This document shows, piece after piece, positions 51,560 through 60,317 of a stretch of 64,000 bases of DNA (positions are counted from its first letter, which is position 1; each line of letters begins with the position of its first letter). Where the stretch lies: NCBI RefSeq assembly GCF_013170845.1, contig NZ_CP033367.1, positions 6,263,001 through 6,327,000 on the forward strand, read 5' to 3'. A program made the translations under genes and the position numbers. The notes below the pieces were generated by a model. The model made no database searches. It was given only the letters and a program-made list of their open reading frames with translations, and had not been told where the DNA came from. The DNA is from Mesorhizobium loti R88b (lineage in GTDB: Bacteria; Pseudomonadota; Alphaproteobacteria; Rhizobiales; Rhizobiaceae).

Positions 51560-52957
51560 TTAGATCAAAAGTTTCCTGGCCTGCGAGAGGCCAGTGACTG
51601 TTCTGCTCGAACCAGCTGCGATGGAAGGTGCGGTGTTTCGGCGGCAGCCCCAGCGCACCTTGAAGTGGGATAATCCCTCGCAAATCGCCTTTGCTACAGG
51701 GATACCAATCTCGGATCGCGAAAGGTCCGCGAACCAGACCCGCTGCCCACAAACTTCGTCGATTTCGTCCAGCAGGTCGTCAACGTTTCCTGTGCCGGCG
51801 TTCTCCAGACCAGCGGCCGGTTCGCCGATGGCGAAACGGAAGTTGCGTACGTCGGCGAAACGCTTCCAGCGATCCATCCGGCAGTCGTCATCGCTGGCCA
51901 TTGTATTACAGAGGCGTTCAGCGCGATCGGCATGGGCGTGCATGGTGGCCTCGGATTGTATCAATTCCAGAAACGCGGACCTGGCGGCATCTACCAGATG
52001 GAAGCCGGCTCCAAAGCCAACAGCCATGCGCTCGCCGCTGTCTTCGCAGCTGATCGCTGCCACCACCATAGCCGTTCGGAAGGACGATATATCTAGAAGC
52101 CAGAGCCTTCGTCCGCTGTCGCGCCGATGCTGCCGGATGTAAGACGTCAAGCCTTGGTCATTAAGCTGCGCGACATCCAGCCGCGTTTTCAAGGAGCCTC
52201 GGTGCCACCACATGCCAGTGGCGTCTCGCTCCACGAGTTCAAGCAAGGCACGAGTCCTCGCATCGGCCCGCGTCGTGCCTGCGGCGCAGCCATTGGAGTC
52301 GACGTTCAAGCTGGCATCGTCATATGCGACATCCCCCAAGCGGCCATAGCAAAGGAGTGCAGGACAGAGCGCTGTCGTGTCGTCATGGAAGCTTTGAACG
52401 TTCACCCATAGCCGAGGATTGCATAACTGATCCGGCGATGGGATTGTATCCCAGCCGTGCCACGCTCTGTTGAGCCGGGCGCGATTGTTGATCTGCTCCT
52501 GTGAGAAGCCCAACACATCAACTGCGTCGACCGTCATTCCAACGCTCGAACGAGCGATGTGAGCTGACGCCGTGACGTCGTCGGCTCTGCAGGCCCAACT
52601 CGAAATCTCCGCCGCCTCTCCGAGGCAAGCCAACACAGCCCGGGCAGCATTGAAGCCTTTGCCACTTGCTGTAACGCGTTCCTCACTGCCTTCGAACGGA
52701 GCAATATTCGACATTGCCAGGAACCCGCCTGGAACGGTGAACACTTCAACGCGAATGTCGTAACGGATAGCGAAGCGCAAAAGCGGCAGGCCATTCGCAG
52801 GCGCGGCAACAAGGGTCGCAGCGAGATTCGCCAAGACATCAAGATCATGGACGCTGGACCTGGGGCCCTCGGTGATGCCGTCCTGGAGCAGCGTGATCAA
52901 CTGGTCGCGCTGCGGCAGCGAAGCGAGCTTTATCCAATGCGGCCCTTGCAACAGCAA
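51560..52957 (-). CDS. YcaO-family protein (possible RiPP cyclodehydratase)
   Basis: YcaO-domain protein of 465 residues. In this superfamily ATP-dependent enzymes activate backbone amides of peptides to form azoline, thioamide or amidine groups. The domain is recognisable by GKGFN (99-103), the acidic LGEAAE at 112-117, SNGCAAGTTRADA from 221 with ALLELVERDA (Glu240 and Glu243), FGAGFHLVDAARSAFLELIQ further on, and a C-terminal GIPVAKAICEGLSHFKVRWG. The C-terminus lacks the proline-rich PxPxP tail of TOMM cyclodehydratases, and no partner E1-like protein is nearby. The start is TTG 52957 with a weak ribosome-binding site; an in-frame stop lies just upstream. It diverges from a SARP-type regulator. 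Confidence 0.85.
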   Translation of the reverse strand: MLLQGPHWIKLASLPQRDQLITLLQDGITEGPRSSVHDLDVLANLAATLVAAPANGLPLLRFAIRYDIRVEVFTVPGGFLAMSNIAPFEGSEERVTASGKGFNAARAVLACLGEAAEISSWACRADDVTASAHIARSSVGMTVDAVDVLGFSQEQINNRARLNRAWHGWDTIPSPDQLCNPRLWVNVQSFHDDTTALCPALLCYGRLGDVAYDDASLNVDSNGCAAGTTRADARTRALLELVERDATGMWWHRGSLKTRLDVAQLNDQGLTSYIRQHRRDSGRRLWLLDISSFRTAMVVAAISCEDSGERMAVGFGAGFHLVDAARSAFLELIQSEATMHAHADRAERLCNTMASDDDCRMDRWKRFADVRNFRFAIGEPAAGLENAGTGNVDDLLDEIDEVCGQRVWFADLSRSEIGIPVAKAICEGLSHFKVRWGCRRNTAPSIAAGSSRTVTGLSQARKLLI

Positions 52958-53124
52958 CTTGGCTTTTCCAATATTTTAGCGTCTGCTGTTTACGCGGGGG
53001 AAGCGGTCTCCACCCATCGACCGAAACAAGACGATAGCCGGCGGAGTTTACAATTTCCACAGACGGTCTGGCGATTAGGCTAATCGGCGGTTTCGAGCTT
53101 CGCAAGGGCGCGGAGACCCTCTCG

Positions 53125-55035
53125 TTGGGCAAGCGGAAGGCCTGCGCTATCCTCGCCTATCTTATGCTGAGCGGCAGGTCACGCGAGACGCGCGGGCGAC
53201 TTGCGGCAATGCTTTGGAGCGAGCAGGACGAGGAACATGCGCGCGGATCGCTGCGCCAGTGCATCAAGGATCTCAGACGCCTGGCAAGCGAAACCCGGCT
53301 CAATTTCCTCACAGTGGACAAGCTCGTCCTTGGGATCGATCCGACCTCGATACGTTCCGACATAGATGAGCTGGAGCGGGTGCTTGAGGACCGCAATTAT
53401 GACCGTGCCCTGCTGTTGCTGGGCAAGGCCAGAGATGGACTTTGCGCCGGATTGGACGATTGCGATCCTGTCTTCGACAATTGGTTGAGAATGCAGTCGA
53501 CCATGATGACCGACAGGCTGGTCACGCGGCTCGCGGCCTGGCTGGCGGCCGAGACGGACCCAAGACAGCGCAAATCCATTGCGGCATGTATTCTGCAACT
53601 CGATCCATTTTTTGATGATGCCGTGGTGGAGACCATCCGGCGCGTCTATCAGGAAAGCGGCTACGCCCGAGCCCGGGCCTTCTTCGAGCGCTATGCGGCC
53701 GAACTGAAAGCAGACATGGACCTGCGACCGCCAGGTGAGATACTGCGCCTTATGGAGGCGCTCAAACCGGGCAAGGGCGAAGAGAAGCACGCAACTGCCC
53801 CGGGCCTTGTGCAAAGCGATCACCACAGCCTGGTCCCGGGAAAGCCGATGATCGCCATCATCATTGCCAGGCGCGAAGCGGAAAACGAACATCTCCAATT
53901 TGCCCTGGCGACAGAGCTTCTGGCATCGATCTCTCGCTTCAGGCATTGGACTGCCCTGTCGACGGAGTTGCAAACGAGCCGCATCTCGTTTGAGGAGGTA
54001 CGCCTTGCCGCGGGCGAAAACGTGGATATCGGGGTGCTTATCCGCCTGATCGACGCAGACGTGCCAGCCGTGTTCGAGATCACCTGCTATGACTTCCTGC
54101 AAGGCGGTGAAGCCTTCAGGCTGACTGTTCCCTCTGATCCTTCTTCCTGGCGCTCGGCATTTAATGGCGTCTGCGCGCGTTTTTCCGCGCGTCTTCAGAT
54201 CGCTTTGTCCAGTGCCAGGCTGCATCGCATATCGCAGACCTCACCAAACCATTTTTCAGCGTATGATTGCTGGCTGGACGGTCAGCGACTTTCGATCATG
54301 TGGCGCAAGGACACCGAAGAGGCCGCCATCGCCCGCTACGAGGAAGCTATCCGGCTTGATCCCGATCTGTCGTGCGCCTATTCCAGCCTCGCAGCGGTGC
54401 TCAACTCACGCTGGATCGTTGTTCCAGGAGCGCCTTCAATCCAGCAGGACCTCACGCGCGCATTCGAACTGGCCAAGCGTTCGGTCTTGCTCGATCCATT
54501 CGACCACCGCAATCAGGTGAATCTGGCCTGGAGCCATCTCTTGGCGCGACGCTGGGACCTTGCGGATTTCCACTTTAGCCTTGCGCATGAGCAAAATGCC
54601 GGCAATCCCGCGACGCTGATCGCCTATGCGTTAGCCAGCTCGTTCATGGGATATCACGAGCGGGCACTTGACCTTTCGAGGCGATGTTTCGAACTCAACC
54701 CGATGCCTGATGCGCACTATCATGGGTACCACGCGACCATTGCCTTTTTGGCCGATGATCTTGAGGGATGCGTGGACGCCGCGGCCAAGTGTGATCAGCT
54801 GTTCGCTGACATCCATGGCTGGTCGGCAGCTGCCCTCGCGCTGCTGAAACGCAATCGCGAGGCCGGGGACGAGTTCAGACGTTTCCTGCGCAACCTCTCG
54901 GCGGCATGGCAAGGCCAGGGCAGGGCTGATCGCGCGCTCGCCGTCGATTGGTTCAGTACCGCGTTTCCCATTCGGAACCCGGCCGACCAGGTGAAGCTGG
55001 CACTTGGTATCGAATTGGCAGCGCAGTCGGGCTGA
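53125..55035 (+). CDS. SARP/BTAD-type regulator with TPR-rich C-terminus
   Basis: Regulator of about 636 residues, probably cytoplasmic. The N-terminal part is a winged helix (ILAYLMLSGRSRETRGRLAA, LWSEQDEEHARGSLRQCIKD) followed by a bacterial transcriptional activation domain (about 90-215, ending PPGEILRLMEALKPG). The middle (230-370) recalls the TolB-like module of cyclase-TPR proteins and the C-terminal part has TPR-like helices (AAIARYEEAIRLDPDLSCAY and later units). TTG 53125 is the first canonical start, but homologous-looking sequence (IRLIGGFELRKGAETLS) continues upstream in frame to a stop at 53035. An ATT at 53053 has GGAG six bases before it and may be the real start. It is divergent from ycaO. 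Confidence 0.83.
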   Translation: MGKRKACAILAYLMLSGRSRETRGRLAAMLWSEQDEEHARGSLRQCIKDLRRLASETRLNFLTVDKLVLGIDPTSIRSDIDELERVLEDRNYDRALLLLGKARDGLCAGLDDCDPVFDNWLRMQSTMMTDRLVTRLAAWLAAETDPRQRKSIAACILQLDPFFDDAVVETIRRVYQESGYARARAFFERYAAELKADMDLRPPGEILRLMEALKPGKGEEKHATAPGLVQSDHHSLVPGKPMIAIIIARREAENEHLQFALATELLASISRFRHWTALSTELQTSRISFEEVRLAAGENVDIGVLIRLIDADVPAVFEITCYDFLQGGEAFRLTVPSDPSSWRSAFNGVCARFSARLQIALSSARLHRISQTSPNHFSAYDCWLDGQRLSIMWRKDTEEAAIARYEEAIRLDPDLSCAYSSLAAVLNSRWIVVPGAPSIQQDLTRAFELAKRSVLLDPFDHRNQVNLAWSHLLARRWDLADFHFSLAHEQNAGNPATLIAYALASSFMGYHERALDLSRRCFELNPMPDAHYHGYHATIAFLADDLEGCVDAAAKCDQLFADIHGWSAAALALLKRNREAGDEFRRFLRNLSAAWQGQGRADRALAVDWFSTAFPIRNPADQVKLALGIELAAQSG

Positions 55036-55066
55036 AGAATAATCCTAAGGTACGCCGCCCCGGACG

Positions 55067-55468
55067 CTACTTGCAACGCGACATGACATAGTCGCCGAGG
55101 CGGCTGTGATAGGCACGTAGACGGTTTTGCTTGATCTGGTCGGGCGGGCCGGCGTTCGGATCGATCTTGTAATGATCGGGAAATGTGTAGTCCTCCCCGG
55201 GCCCATCCGCCGGCGCAATGGTAGCAATCGTTTGCTCCACGTCGCCGGTGAAGGGAAAGGCGATGTGCGCGATCAGGTCTTCGTCGAAGTGTGGTTTGAT
55301 GGTGATTTCCTCCCAGGTTTTGTCCCTGGGGGTCATGAACCCACGCAGCAGATCCTTCATCGCCTGCTGATCTCGATTTCTGAAGATTGCTTGTTTGGCC
55401 GGGTCCTTGATCAGGTCCCGGATGAATTCGCCAAGCGCCTCGAACTGCACATCTTTGAACTTCACCAT
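55067..55468 (-). CDS. Small protein of unknown family beside the peroxidase
   Basis: Soluble protein of 133 residues, not recognised. It is rich in charged residues, has no signal peptide or membrane segment and contains one cysteine, third from the end... the tail reads RLGDYVMSRCK. The part LIKDPAKQAIFRNRDQQAMK followed by PRDKTWEEITIKP loosely recalls the layout of nitrile-hydratase-like leader peptides (DP, then an alanine-rich helix, then a proline and a strand), but the resemblance is weak. ATG 55468 has GGGGGAAG five bases upstream; GTG 55474 is the alternative. It follows the peroxidase gene by 54 bases on the same strand and is probably co-transcribed with it. Confidence 0.7.
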   Translation of the reverse strand: MVKFKDVQFEALGEFIRDLIKDPAKQAIFRNRDQQAMKDLLRGFMTPRDKTWEEITIKPHFDEDLIAHIAFPFTGDVEQTIATIAPADGPGEDYTFPDHYKIDPNAGPPDQIKQNRLRAYHSRLGDYVMSRCK

Positions 55469-55522
55469 GTCCACTTCCCCCGTTAAACCAGATTGAAACC
55501 TGAAGCCCTGCCGCTATCAGCA

Positions 55523-57193
55523 CTATTGAAAACCCTGGCCGTTAACCAGGCCGCCAAGCACGTCGTCCGGCACCTTTGCAGTATCATTGAGATCGAGCAG
55601 TCCTGCCAGCGTTTTCGGCTCAACGTCCGGGATCAGCCTGCCAGAAGAGAGATCCGTATCGGCGCTTTTGAACAATGCCGATGCGATCGTGGCGGCCACA
55701 ACATAGGAGCCGACCGGGCCAAGATGGCTGCCGTCATTGCCAAGAACGGACGCCTCCTGGATGATGTAGTAGGAGAGAGGTGTTCGGCTCAGGAACTCCG
55801 GGTAACGTTGCAAGGCGGCCTGAAGGCGGCCGGCATTGTAGACGTAGCGCTTGGCACAAGCCGCCGTGGGCAGCATGTCATTGCCCGTGAGGACCGGCAC
55901 ATCGATGCCATTGTCACCCAGGGCGCTCTTTACCGCGCCGGCCACGTCCTGACCGGATGGCAAACCGAGATCATAACAGCGCCAGCAATCCATGAAGGCT
56001 ACCGTCCGGATCGTGCCATTCAATTCCGAACTCAGGCGAGCAATCGTCAGTTCCTTCGACAGGAATGGTCCTATGCGCCGCCCGCTTTGAGCCTTGGACG
56101 GCGTGTGCGCCGAGGCAAACCGGCTCCAGTCGACGATCCAGTTCTCGGGTATGGGAATCTCTCCACCCGGGCGCAGGCTTGAGAAGGACAGCATTCTGCG
56201 CAAATTGGCTGGGTCGTCGGCCGAACTGTCGTTCACGACATAGAATTGCCGCACCATGGCGTGGGCAAAGCGCGACGCTCCGAAGGTGAATTCCAAGGGC
56301 AGCGCATTGAACGTCTCAAGCGCCGAGACTCCCGTGCCTTGAAAATCGTCGCTAGCGAAAAAATGATCCCATATGCCGGGGGCCAGGACCTTTCTCAGAT
56401 AGTCGTTGATGATCACGGTACGATAAACCGAGGTCAGGTAGACCCTGGCACGCCTGTAGGCTTCGGCGGGATCGGGCGTGCCGCTGCCGAGCAGCAGATC
56501 CACGATCCTGTTGTGGATGCACATGAGCGTGCACAGCAGCTGCGAAAGGACAAGGTTGTCGTCGTTTCGTGGGTCTGCCACCAGGGGCCGATAGGGCGAC
56601 CGCCGGCCCTCGACACTGATGAACTTGCCCGACATGTCGATGCGCGGCAAATCGCGCCCCGGCACCGTTTTGCGATCGACTGGAAGAATACTGTCCTTCA
56701 TGCAGGGCAAGCCGATCGGAAACCTGCAGGCCGTCAGATTCGCTCCGTCGGGTACATCGTAGAGATGGGCGTCGACGATGGGCCCCCTTCCATAGAGCCC
56801 CGAAAGATCAAGACCTTGCGAGGACGCGTTCTTCAAATGATGGGTTTTGCCTTTCGGTTGGGGTAACCCGAATATCTGGCTGAAGACGATGTCGTGGAAC
56901 ACGAATTGACCGAAATAGGTAAAGCCGGCCGGTGTCTGGCTGAGATCACCGTCCTCGAGACCATCGCTGGGGCCAACCATTTCCGTCGTGATGTCCAACA
57001 AGGCTGCCTTGGTGCGGTCGACGGCGCTCTCGTCTTCGGTTGCCGCAAACAAGGCGATTGGCATGTCCGCCAGGGACGGGAATAGCCTGATGCCTTGCAA
57101 GGTTGGCTTGTCGTTGAGCCCATCAGTTGAGCTCTGGTTTGACCGGTTCGGTATGTTAGCGGCTTCGAAGGAGGACGTTTCGCCGTGGAGCAT
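55523..57193 (-). CDS. Animal-type haem peroxidase
   Basis: Haem peroxidase of the animal (peroxidase-cyclooxygenase) superfamily, 556 residues, with no visible signal peptide. The distal histidine is in GFTYFGQFVFHDI (His100), the motif LCTLMCIHNRIVDLL matches the conserved HNR helix, and FTFGASRFAHAMVR carries the proximal histidine. Such enzymes oxidise halides, phenols or lipids with hydrogen peroxide. ATG 57193 is chosen because the further open frame to 57433 has no similarity to the family. The next gene on the same strand encodes the unknown 133-residue protein. Bacterial members are uncommon and mostly uncharacterised. Confidence 0.88.
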   Translation of the reverse strand: MLHGETSSFEAANIPNRSNQSSTDGLNDKPTLQGIRLFPSLADMPIALFAATEDESAVDRTKAALLDITTEMVGPSDGLEDGDLSQTPAGFTYFGQFVFHDIVFSQIFGLPQPKGKTHHLKNASSQGLDLSGLYGRGPIVDAHLYDVPDGANLTACRFPIGLPCMKDSILPVDRKTVPGRDLPRIDMSGKFISVEGRRSPYRPLVADPRNDDNLVLSQLLCTLMCIHNRIVDLLLGSGTPDPAEAYRRARVYLTSVYRTVIINDYLRKVLAPGIWDHFFASDDFQGTGVSALETFNALPLEFTFGASRFAHAMVRQFYVVNDSSADDPANLRRMLSFSSLRPGGEIPIPENWIVDWSRFASAHTPSKAQSGRRIGPFLSKELTIARLSSELNGTIRTVAFMDCWRCYDLGLPSGQDVAGAVKSALGDNGIDVPVLTGNDMLPTAACAKRYVYNAGRLQAALQRYPEFLSRTPLSYYIIQEASVLGNDGSHLGPVGSYVVAATIASALFKSADTDLSSGRLIPDVEPKTLAGLLDLNDTAKVPDDVLGGLVNGQGFQ

Positions 57194-57326
57194 CGAAGTA
57201 ACCCTCGTTTTCCAGATGATGAATGCGGCCAGGCCAGTAGCTTGGCATGAATCGGGAAGTTGAAACAGACTTGCCCGTCGTGGCGGGAATGTCGCGGCGC
57301 CAGAGCAGCCCGACATGCCGAAGCGA

Positions 57327-58214
57327 TCACGGCACTGACGGATCGAGCTTTGGACCCGCCGAGACGGCGGCGAAGAGTACACAGGACAGAATGACGCCCG
57401 CACCCAGAAATCCGTCGGGCGAAAGCCGCTCACCGAGCAGGGCAGCGGCGGAAATAGCAGCGAATACGCCCTCTCCGCTGCAGATCACCGCCGCATGGGA
57501 CGAGGTGGTGTAGCGCTGTGCGGAAGTCTGCAGGCAAAAGCCGACGGCGGTCGAGAATACGCCCAGCATGATGAGCTCGGGCCACGCTGCCGCAATTGCA
57601 GGAAACGTCATCTTCCCCTGCAGCGCGAAAGGCAGAGTGGCAACGGCCGTACCGACGAACTGCGCGACCGCTGTCGCGAAGGGATGGCCATGCGCCTGGA
57701 CATGTCGTCCGAGCTCGACCGTCCACACCGCAAAGCAGATTGCGGTCAGGATGGCGAACGCATCGCCAACGGTTGCAGAACCATTGAAGCCGCCCGCCAG
57801 GAGGGCTGATCCCACGACCGTCAGAATTGCTATGAACAGGATCAGTGCACTTGGACGCTCCCTCATGATCAGCCATGCGGCGATCGGCGTGATGACCGTG
57901 GAAGCGCTGATGAGGAGGCTCGAATTCGTCACCGTCGTGCTGACATAGGAAAGTTGCTGGACCACGCAGCCGAGGGCAAAGAGCAGGACCACTCTCGTCA
58001 CACTTGGAAGCCAGCCGGTGTTGGCAAGGGGGGCACGCTCCCGCACCGCGAACGGCAACGTCACCAGTGCGGCGATCACGCTGGTCAGGAAAACAACCGC
58101 GATCGGATCGAGGTGGGCCAGTATGGTCTTGTGGAACACATTGCCCACCCCCCAAATAACCGCGGCAAGCATCAGCAAGGAATTTGCCTTGAATCTGGAC
58201 ATGACTGATCGCAT
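57327..58214 (-). CDS. EamA/DMT-family transporter
   Basis: Inner-membrane drug/metabolite exporter of about 295 residues with ten predicted helices in two EamA repeats. Typical features are LMLAAVIWGVGNVFHKTIL at the start, TNSSLLISASTVITPIAAW at the end of repeat one and the second-repeat GEGVFAAISAAALLGERLSP. Substrates of the family include amino acids and small metabolites. Start is ATG 58214 or ATG 58202; a TTG at 58238 would be longer. It is upstream of the peroxidase, 133 bases apart, in the same direction, so it could export a product of the neighbouring enzymes. Confidence 0.9.
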   Translation of the reverse strand: MRSVMSRFKANSLLMLAAVIWGVGNVFHKTILAHLDPIAVVFLTSVIAALVTLPFAVRERAPLANTGWLPSVTRVVLLFALGCVVQQLSYVSTTVTNSSLLISASTVITPIAAWLIMRERPSALILFIAILTVVGSALLAGGFNGSATVGDAFAILTAICFAVWTVELGRHVQAHGHPFATAVAQFVGTAVATLPFALQGKMTFPAIAAAWPELIMLGVFSTAVGFCLQTSAQRYTTSSHAAVICSGEGVFAAISAAALLGERLSPDGFLGAGVILSCVLFAAVSAGPKLDPSVP

Positions 58215-58347
58215 CGCCGCAGCGGGCAATGGCTCCAAAGGTTTGTGATCGGGTTTGAAAGTGGTGACCAGGGTCGACCGTCCCCGTCATCGTCGCGGTG
58301 AACGGTCCTGCCCGGAAGAATGCGCCTGTTGCTGCCCGGCTCGTGAA

Positions 58348-59046
58348 CTATCCGGGGCCGGCACTCGATACATGGGATCTGCGCAAGACAGGGATGGTGG
58401 GCAACAGGACGGGCTTTGGCGGTTCGTTGTGCTCGAAACGGACGCTGCGCTGAAGAAGCGGAAGGATGTCCTGCGGGGTTGCCGAAACCATTTGCGTGCA
58501 TCGGGTCGACGAGTTCATGAAGCCGGCCTCGGACATGCTGTCGAAGACGCTGAGGAGTGGCGACCAGAAGCCCTTGAAATTCGCCAGGACCAATGGCTTG
58601 CAGTGCCGTTCCAGCTTGCGAAGCGTCATGACCTCGGTCAGTTCCTCAACGGTGCCGATACCACCCGGCAAGGCCACAAAGGCATCAGCGTAGTCGAACA
58701 TGAGCTGCTTGCGGATGCTCATGTCGGGAACTGAAATCGTCTGGCATCCCGATGACAGCATCCTCATACGCTCGACCAGGAACTGCGGAGTAATGGCGAC
58801 CACCGCTCCACCCGCTTCTGCAGCGGCAATGGCAACCTGGCCCATCAGGCCGTCACAGCCGCCGCCATAGACCAGGCGAATGCCGGCTGCGGCTATTGCC
58901 TCACCAAGGATGGTGGCGCAGCGGGCGTGGTCAGGATCGTTGCCAAGCATGGCACCGCCGAAAACGCAGATCGTGCCGATGCGTCGCTGCGAGGGATAGG
59001 AACGGCCGATCTGTTCCGCGGAATTGTCGAATGGTGATCCGAACAT
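58348..59046 (-). CDS. LOG-family (TIGR00730) Rossmann-fold protein
   Basis: Predicted nucleotide 5'-monophosphate phosphoribohydrolase of 232 residues, related to the cytokinin-activating enzyme LOG. It carries ICVFGGAMLGNDP at the start, YGGGCDGLMG and the diagnostic pair MRIRKQLMFDY-like region and PGGIGTVEELTEVMTLRKL. Members release cytokinin bases from their nucleotides or act on other nucleotide monophosphates. ATG 59046 has GGAGAG in front; the longer frame to 59175 overlaps the next gene. 38 bases separate it from the membrane-protein gene upstream. Cytokinin formation by a plant-associated bacterium is plausible but unproven. Confidence 0.87.
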   Translation of the reverse strand: MFGSPFDNSAEQIGRSYPSQRRIGTICVFGGAMLGNDPDHARCATILGEAIAAAGIRLVYGGGCDGLMGQVAIAAAEAGGAVVAITPQFLVERMRMLSSGCQTISVPDMSIRKQLMFDYADAFVALPGGIGTVEELTEVMTLRKLERHCKPLVLANFKGFWSPLLSVFDSMSEAGFMNSSTRCTQMVSATPQDILPLLQRSVRFEHNEPPKPVLLPTIPVLRRSHVSSAGPG

Positions 59047-59083
59047 GGTGTCTCTCCAACTGAGGTTGAATTGCGAGGCTGGA

Positions 59084-59854
59084 TCAGCTCGCGGCGCGAC
59101 CATGGGCGGCGCGAGAATGGCTCGACCGAAAGAGAAGCAGGTCGGCCCAGGACCACAGCAGGTAACAAGCGACAAGAGTGGCAGGGGTCGACCAATGCGG
59201 CTGCACGGTGCTTTCGATCTGAAATAGCGAGGCGTGAAGGTCGTATCCGGCAGCGACCAAGGCGGGCAGACGGCTCAGCAGAACCATCGTGCGAAACGGG
59301 TCGAGGGTGTACGCGGGCAAATTGAGGATCTGGGCGCCGGGGCGGTGGCAAGCACTGCCGAATTTTCCGACGGAATGAAGCAGGCCCGATGTCGACGCCA
59401 GCAACGGGTGACCAAGTTCAAACAGGGCCAGACCAAGGCAAACGGCACCAACGCCGGACAGGAAATCACCGAGGCGGTTGAGATTTTCCCTGGGTTTGGG
59501 ACGTCCATTCCAGGCGCGATGGTAGATTTCACCGCTGGCGAAGAAGATCACCGTCGCCGAAGTCATTGCGATCGCCGCGAAATTGCCCGTCAGGTAATGG
59601 CTTATGGCGGCCGGCGCGCCTGCCCAGGGAAGTTGGTTCAGATCGTTGGATGCAAGAATCTGCGCCGTAACCCCCTGACAGAGGCCGATGAGGTTTCCGA
59701 TGTTGTAGGCGCCACCGGGGCCGGACATCCGATCCGTCAATGTCTTGCGCAAAGCTGGCAGGTGGATCTGTGGGACGATTAAAGAAAACGCTCGATCACG
59801 AGCCGAATTCTTTCCAGCAGCCGCGTTCAGCGATTTGTCGATGTTGAGCGTCAT
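59084..59854 (-). CDS. Multi-pass membrane protein of unknown function
   Basis: Protein of 256 residues that I do not recognise. The first 60 residues are polar; then about five hydrophobic segments follow (near residues 85-115, 130-150, 155-175, 195-215 and 225-245). Notable local motifs are GPGGAYNIGNLIGLCQG and a SGEIYHRAWNGRPKPRENLN loop. ATG 59854 has a strong AAGGAGG. It precedes the LOG-family gene on the same strand and may be in one operon with it. Nothing in the sequence indicates substrate or partner. Confidence 0.72.
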   Translation of the reverse strand: MTLNIDKSLNAAAGKNSARDRAFSLIVPQIHLPALRKTLTDRMSGPGGAYNIGNLIGLCQGVTAQILASNDLNQLPWAGAPAAISHYLTGNFAAIAMTSATVIFFASGEIYHRAWNGRPKPRENLNRLGDFLSGVGAVCLGLALFELGHPLLASTSGLLHSVGKFGSACHRPGAQILNLPAYTLDPFRTMVLLSRLPALVAAGYDLHASLFQIESTVQPHWSTPATLVACYLLWSWADLLLFRSSHSRAAHGRAAS

Positions 59855-60317
59855 CTCGGGTTCCTCCTTGATGACGCATGCTTTGCGGTCCTCTGCGTGA
59901 TCCAATCGTGAATCGCGCCACCATGCCTCCGAGACTTCAGTTCACATTGGCGCCGCGCCAGATGACAATTGCCCCTTTGGGCTAGCGGACCGTCAGTCCA
60001 AGGCTGGACTTCCGTCGCGCCGCGTTCCCGTCCCTTTGCTTTCCCTCCAGGGATGCGAACCCGATACCTGTGCGAAGAAATTGCCCAAGCGCTCGCTTGG
60101 TCGCCTCGTCTTGCGACAGCGACGCCGGCGCGGGTGGGAAAAGGCCTGTCATCTGCATTCATCAGCATGAGAAGCGACGGGAGCAGGTTTCAGTTCACAG
60201 TGAATTCACGCTGGATTGTCCAACACATCGTCACTGCAAGGCCTTCCGACTTTCGTCAGAGCGGGCGGCCGAGCGGTTGACAATCAACCTCAACGCAAAC
60301 GAAGAAGGAATTCGATC
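59855..60317. other. Divergent intergenic region
   Basis: About 460 bases between two divergently read genes. CAGTTCACATTGG (near 59939) and CAGTTCACAGTG (near 60191) form a similar pair 250 bases apart. TTGACA at 60277 lies 40 bases before the small secreted-protein gene, but no good -10 follows. No gene is supported. Confidence 0.45.
60194..60209. promoter_or_regulatory. Candidate operator with overlapping palindromes
   Basis: TTCACAGTGAATTCAC contains TTCAC-A-GTGAA and GTGAATTCAC, giving three alternating half-sites in 16 bases. It is 109 bases before the start of the small secreted protein. No regulator can be assigned. Confidence 0.3.

Noticed and set aside
60030..60070. GGGATGCGAACCC, resembling part of a tRNA T-arm
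   Set aside because: No acceptor stem, D-arm or anticodon arm can be built around it.
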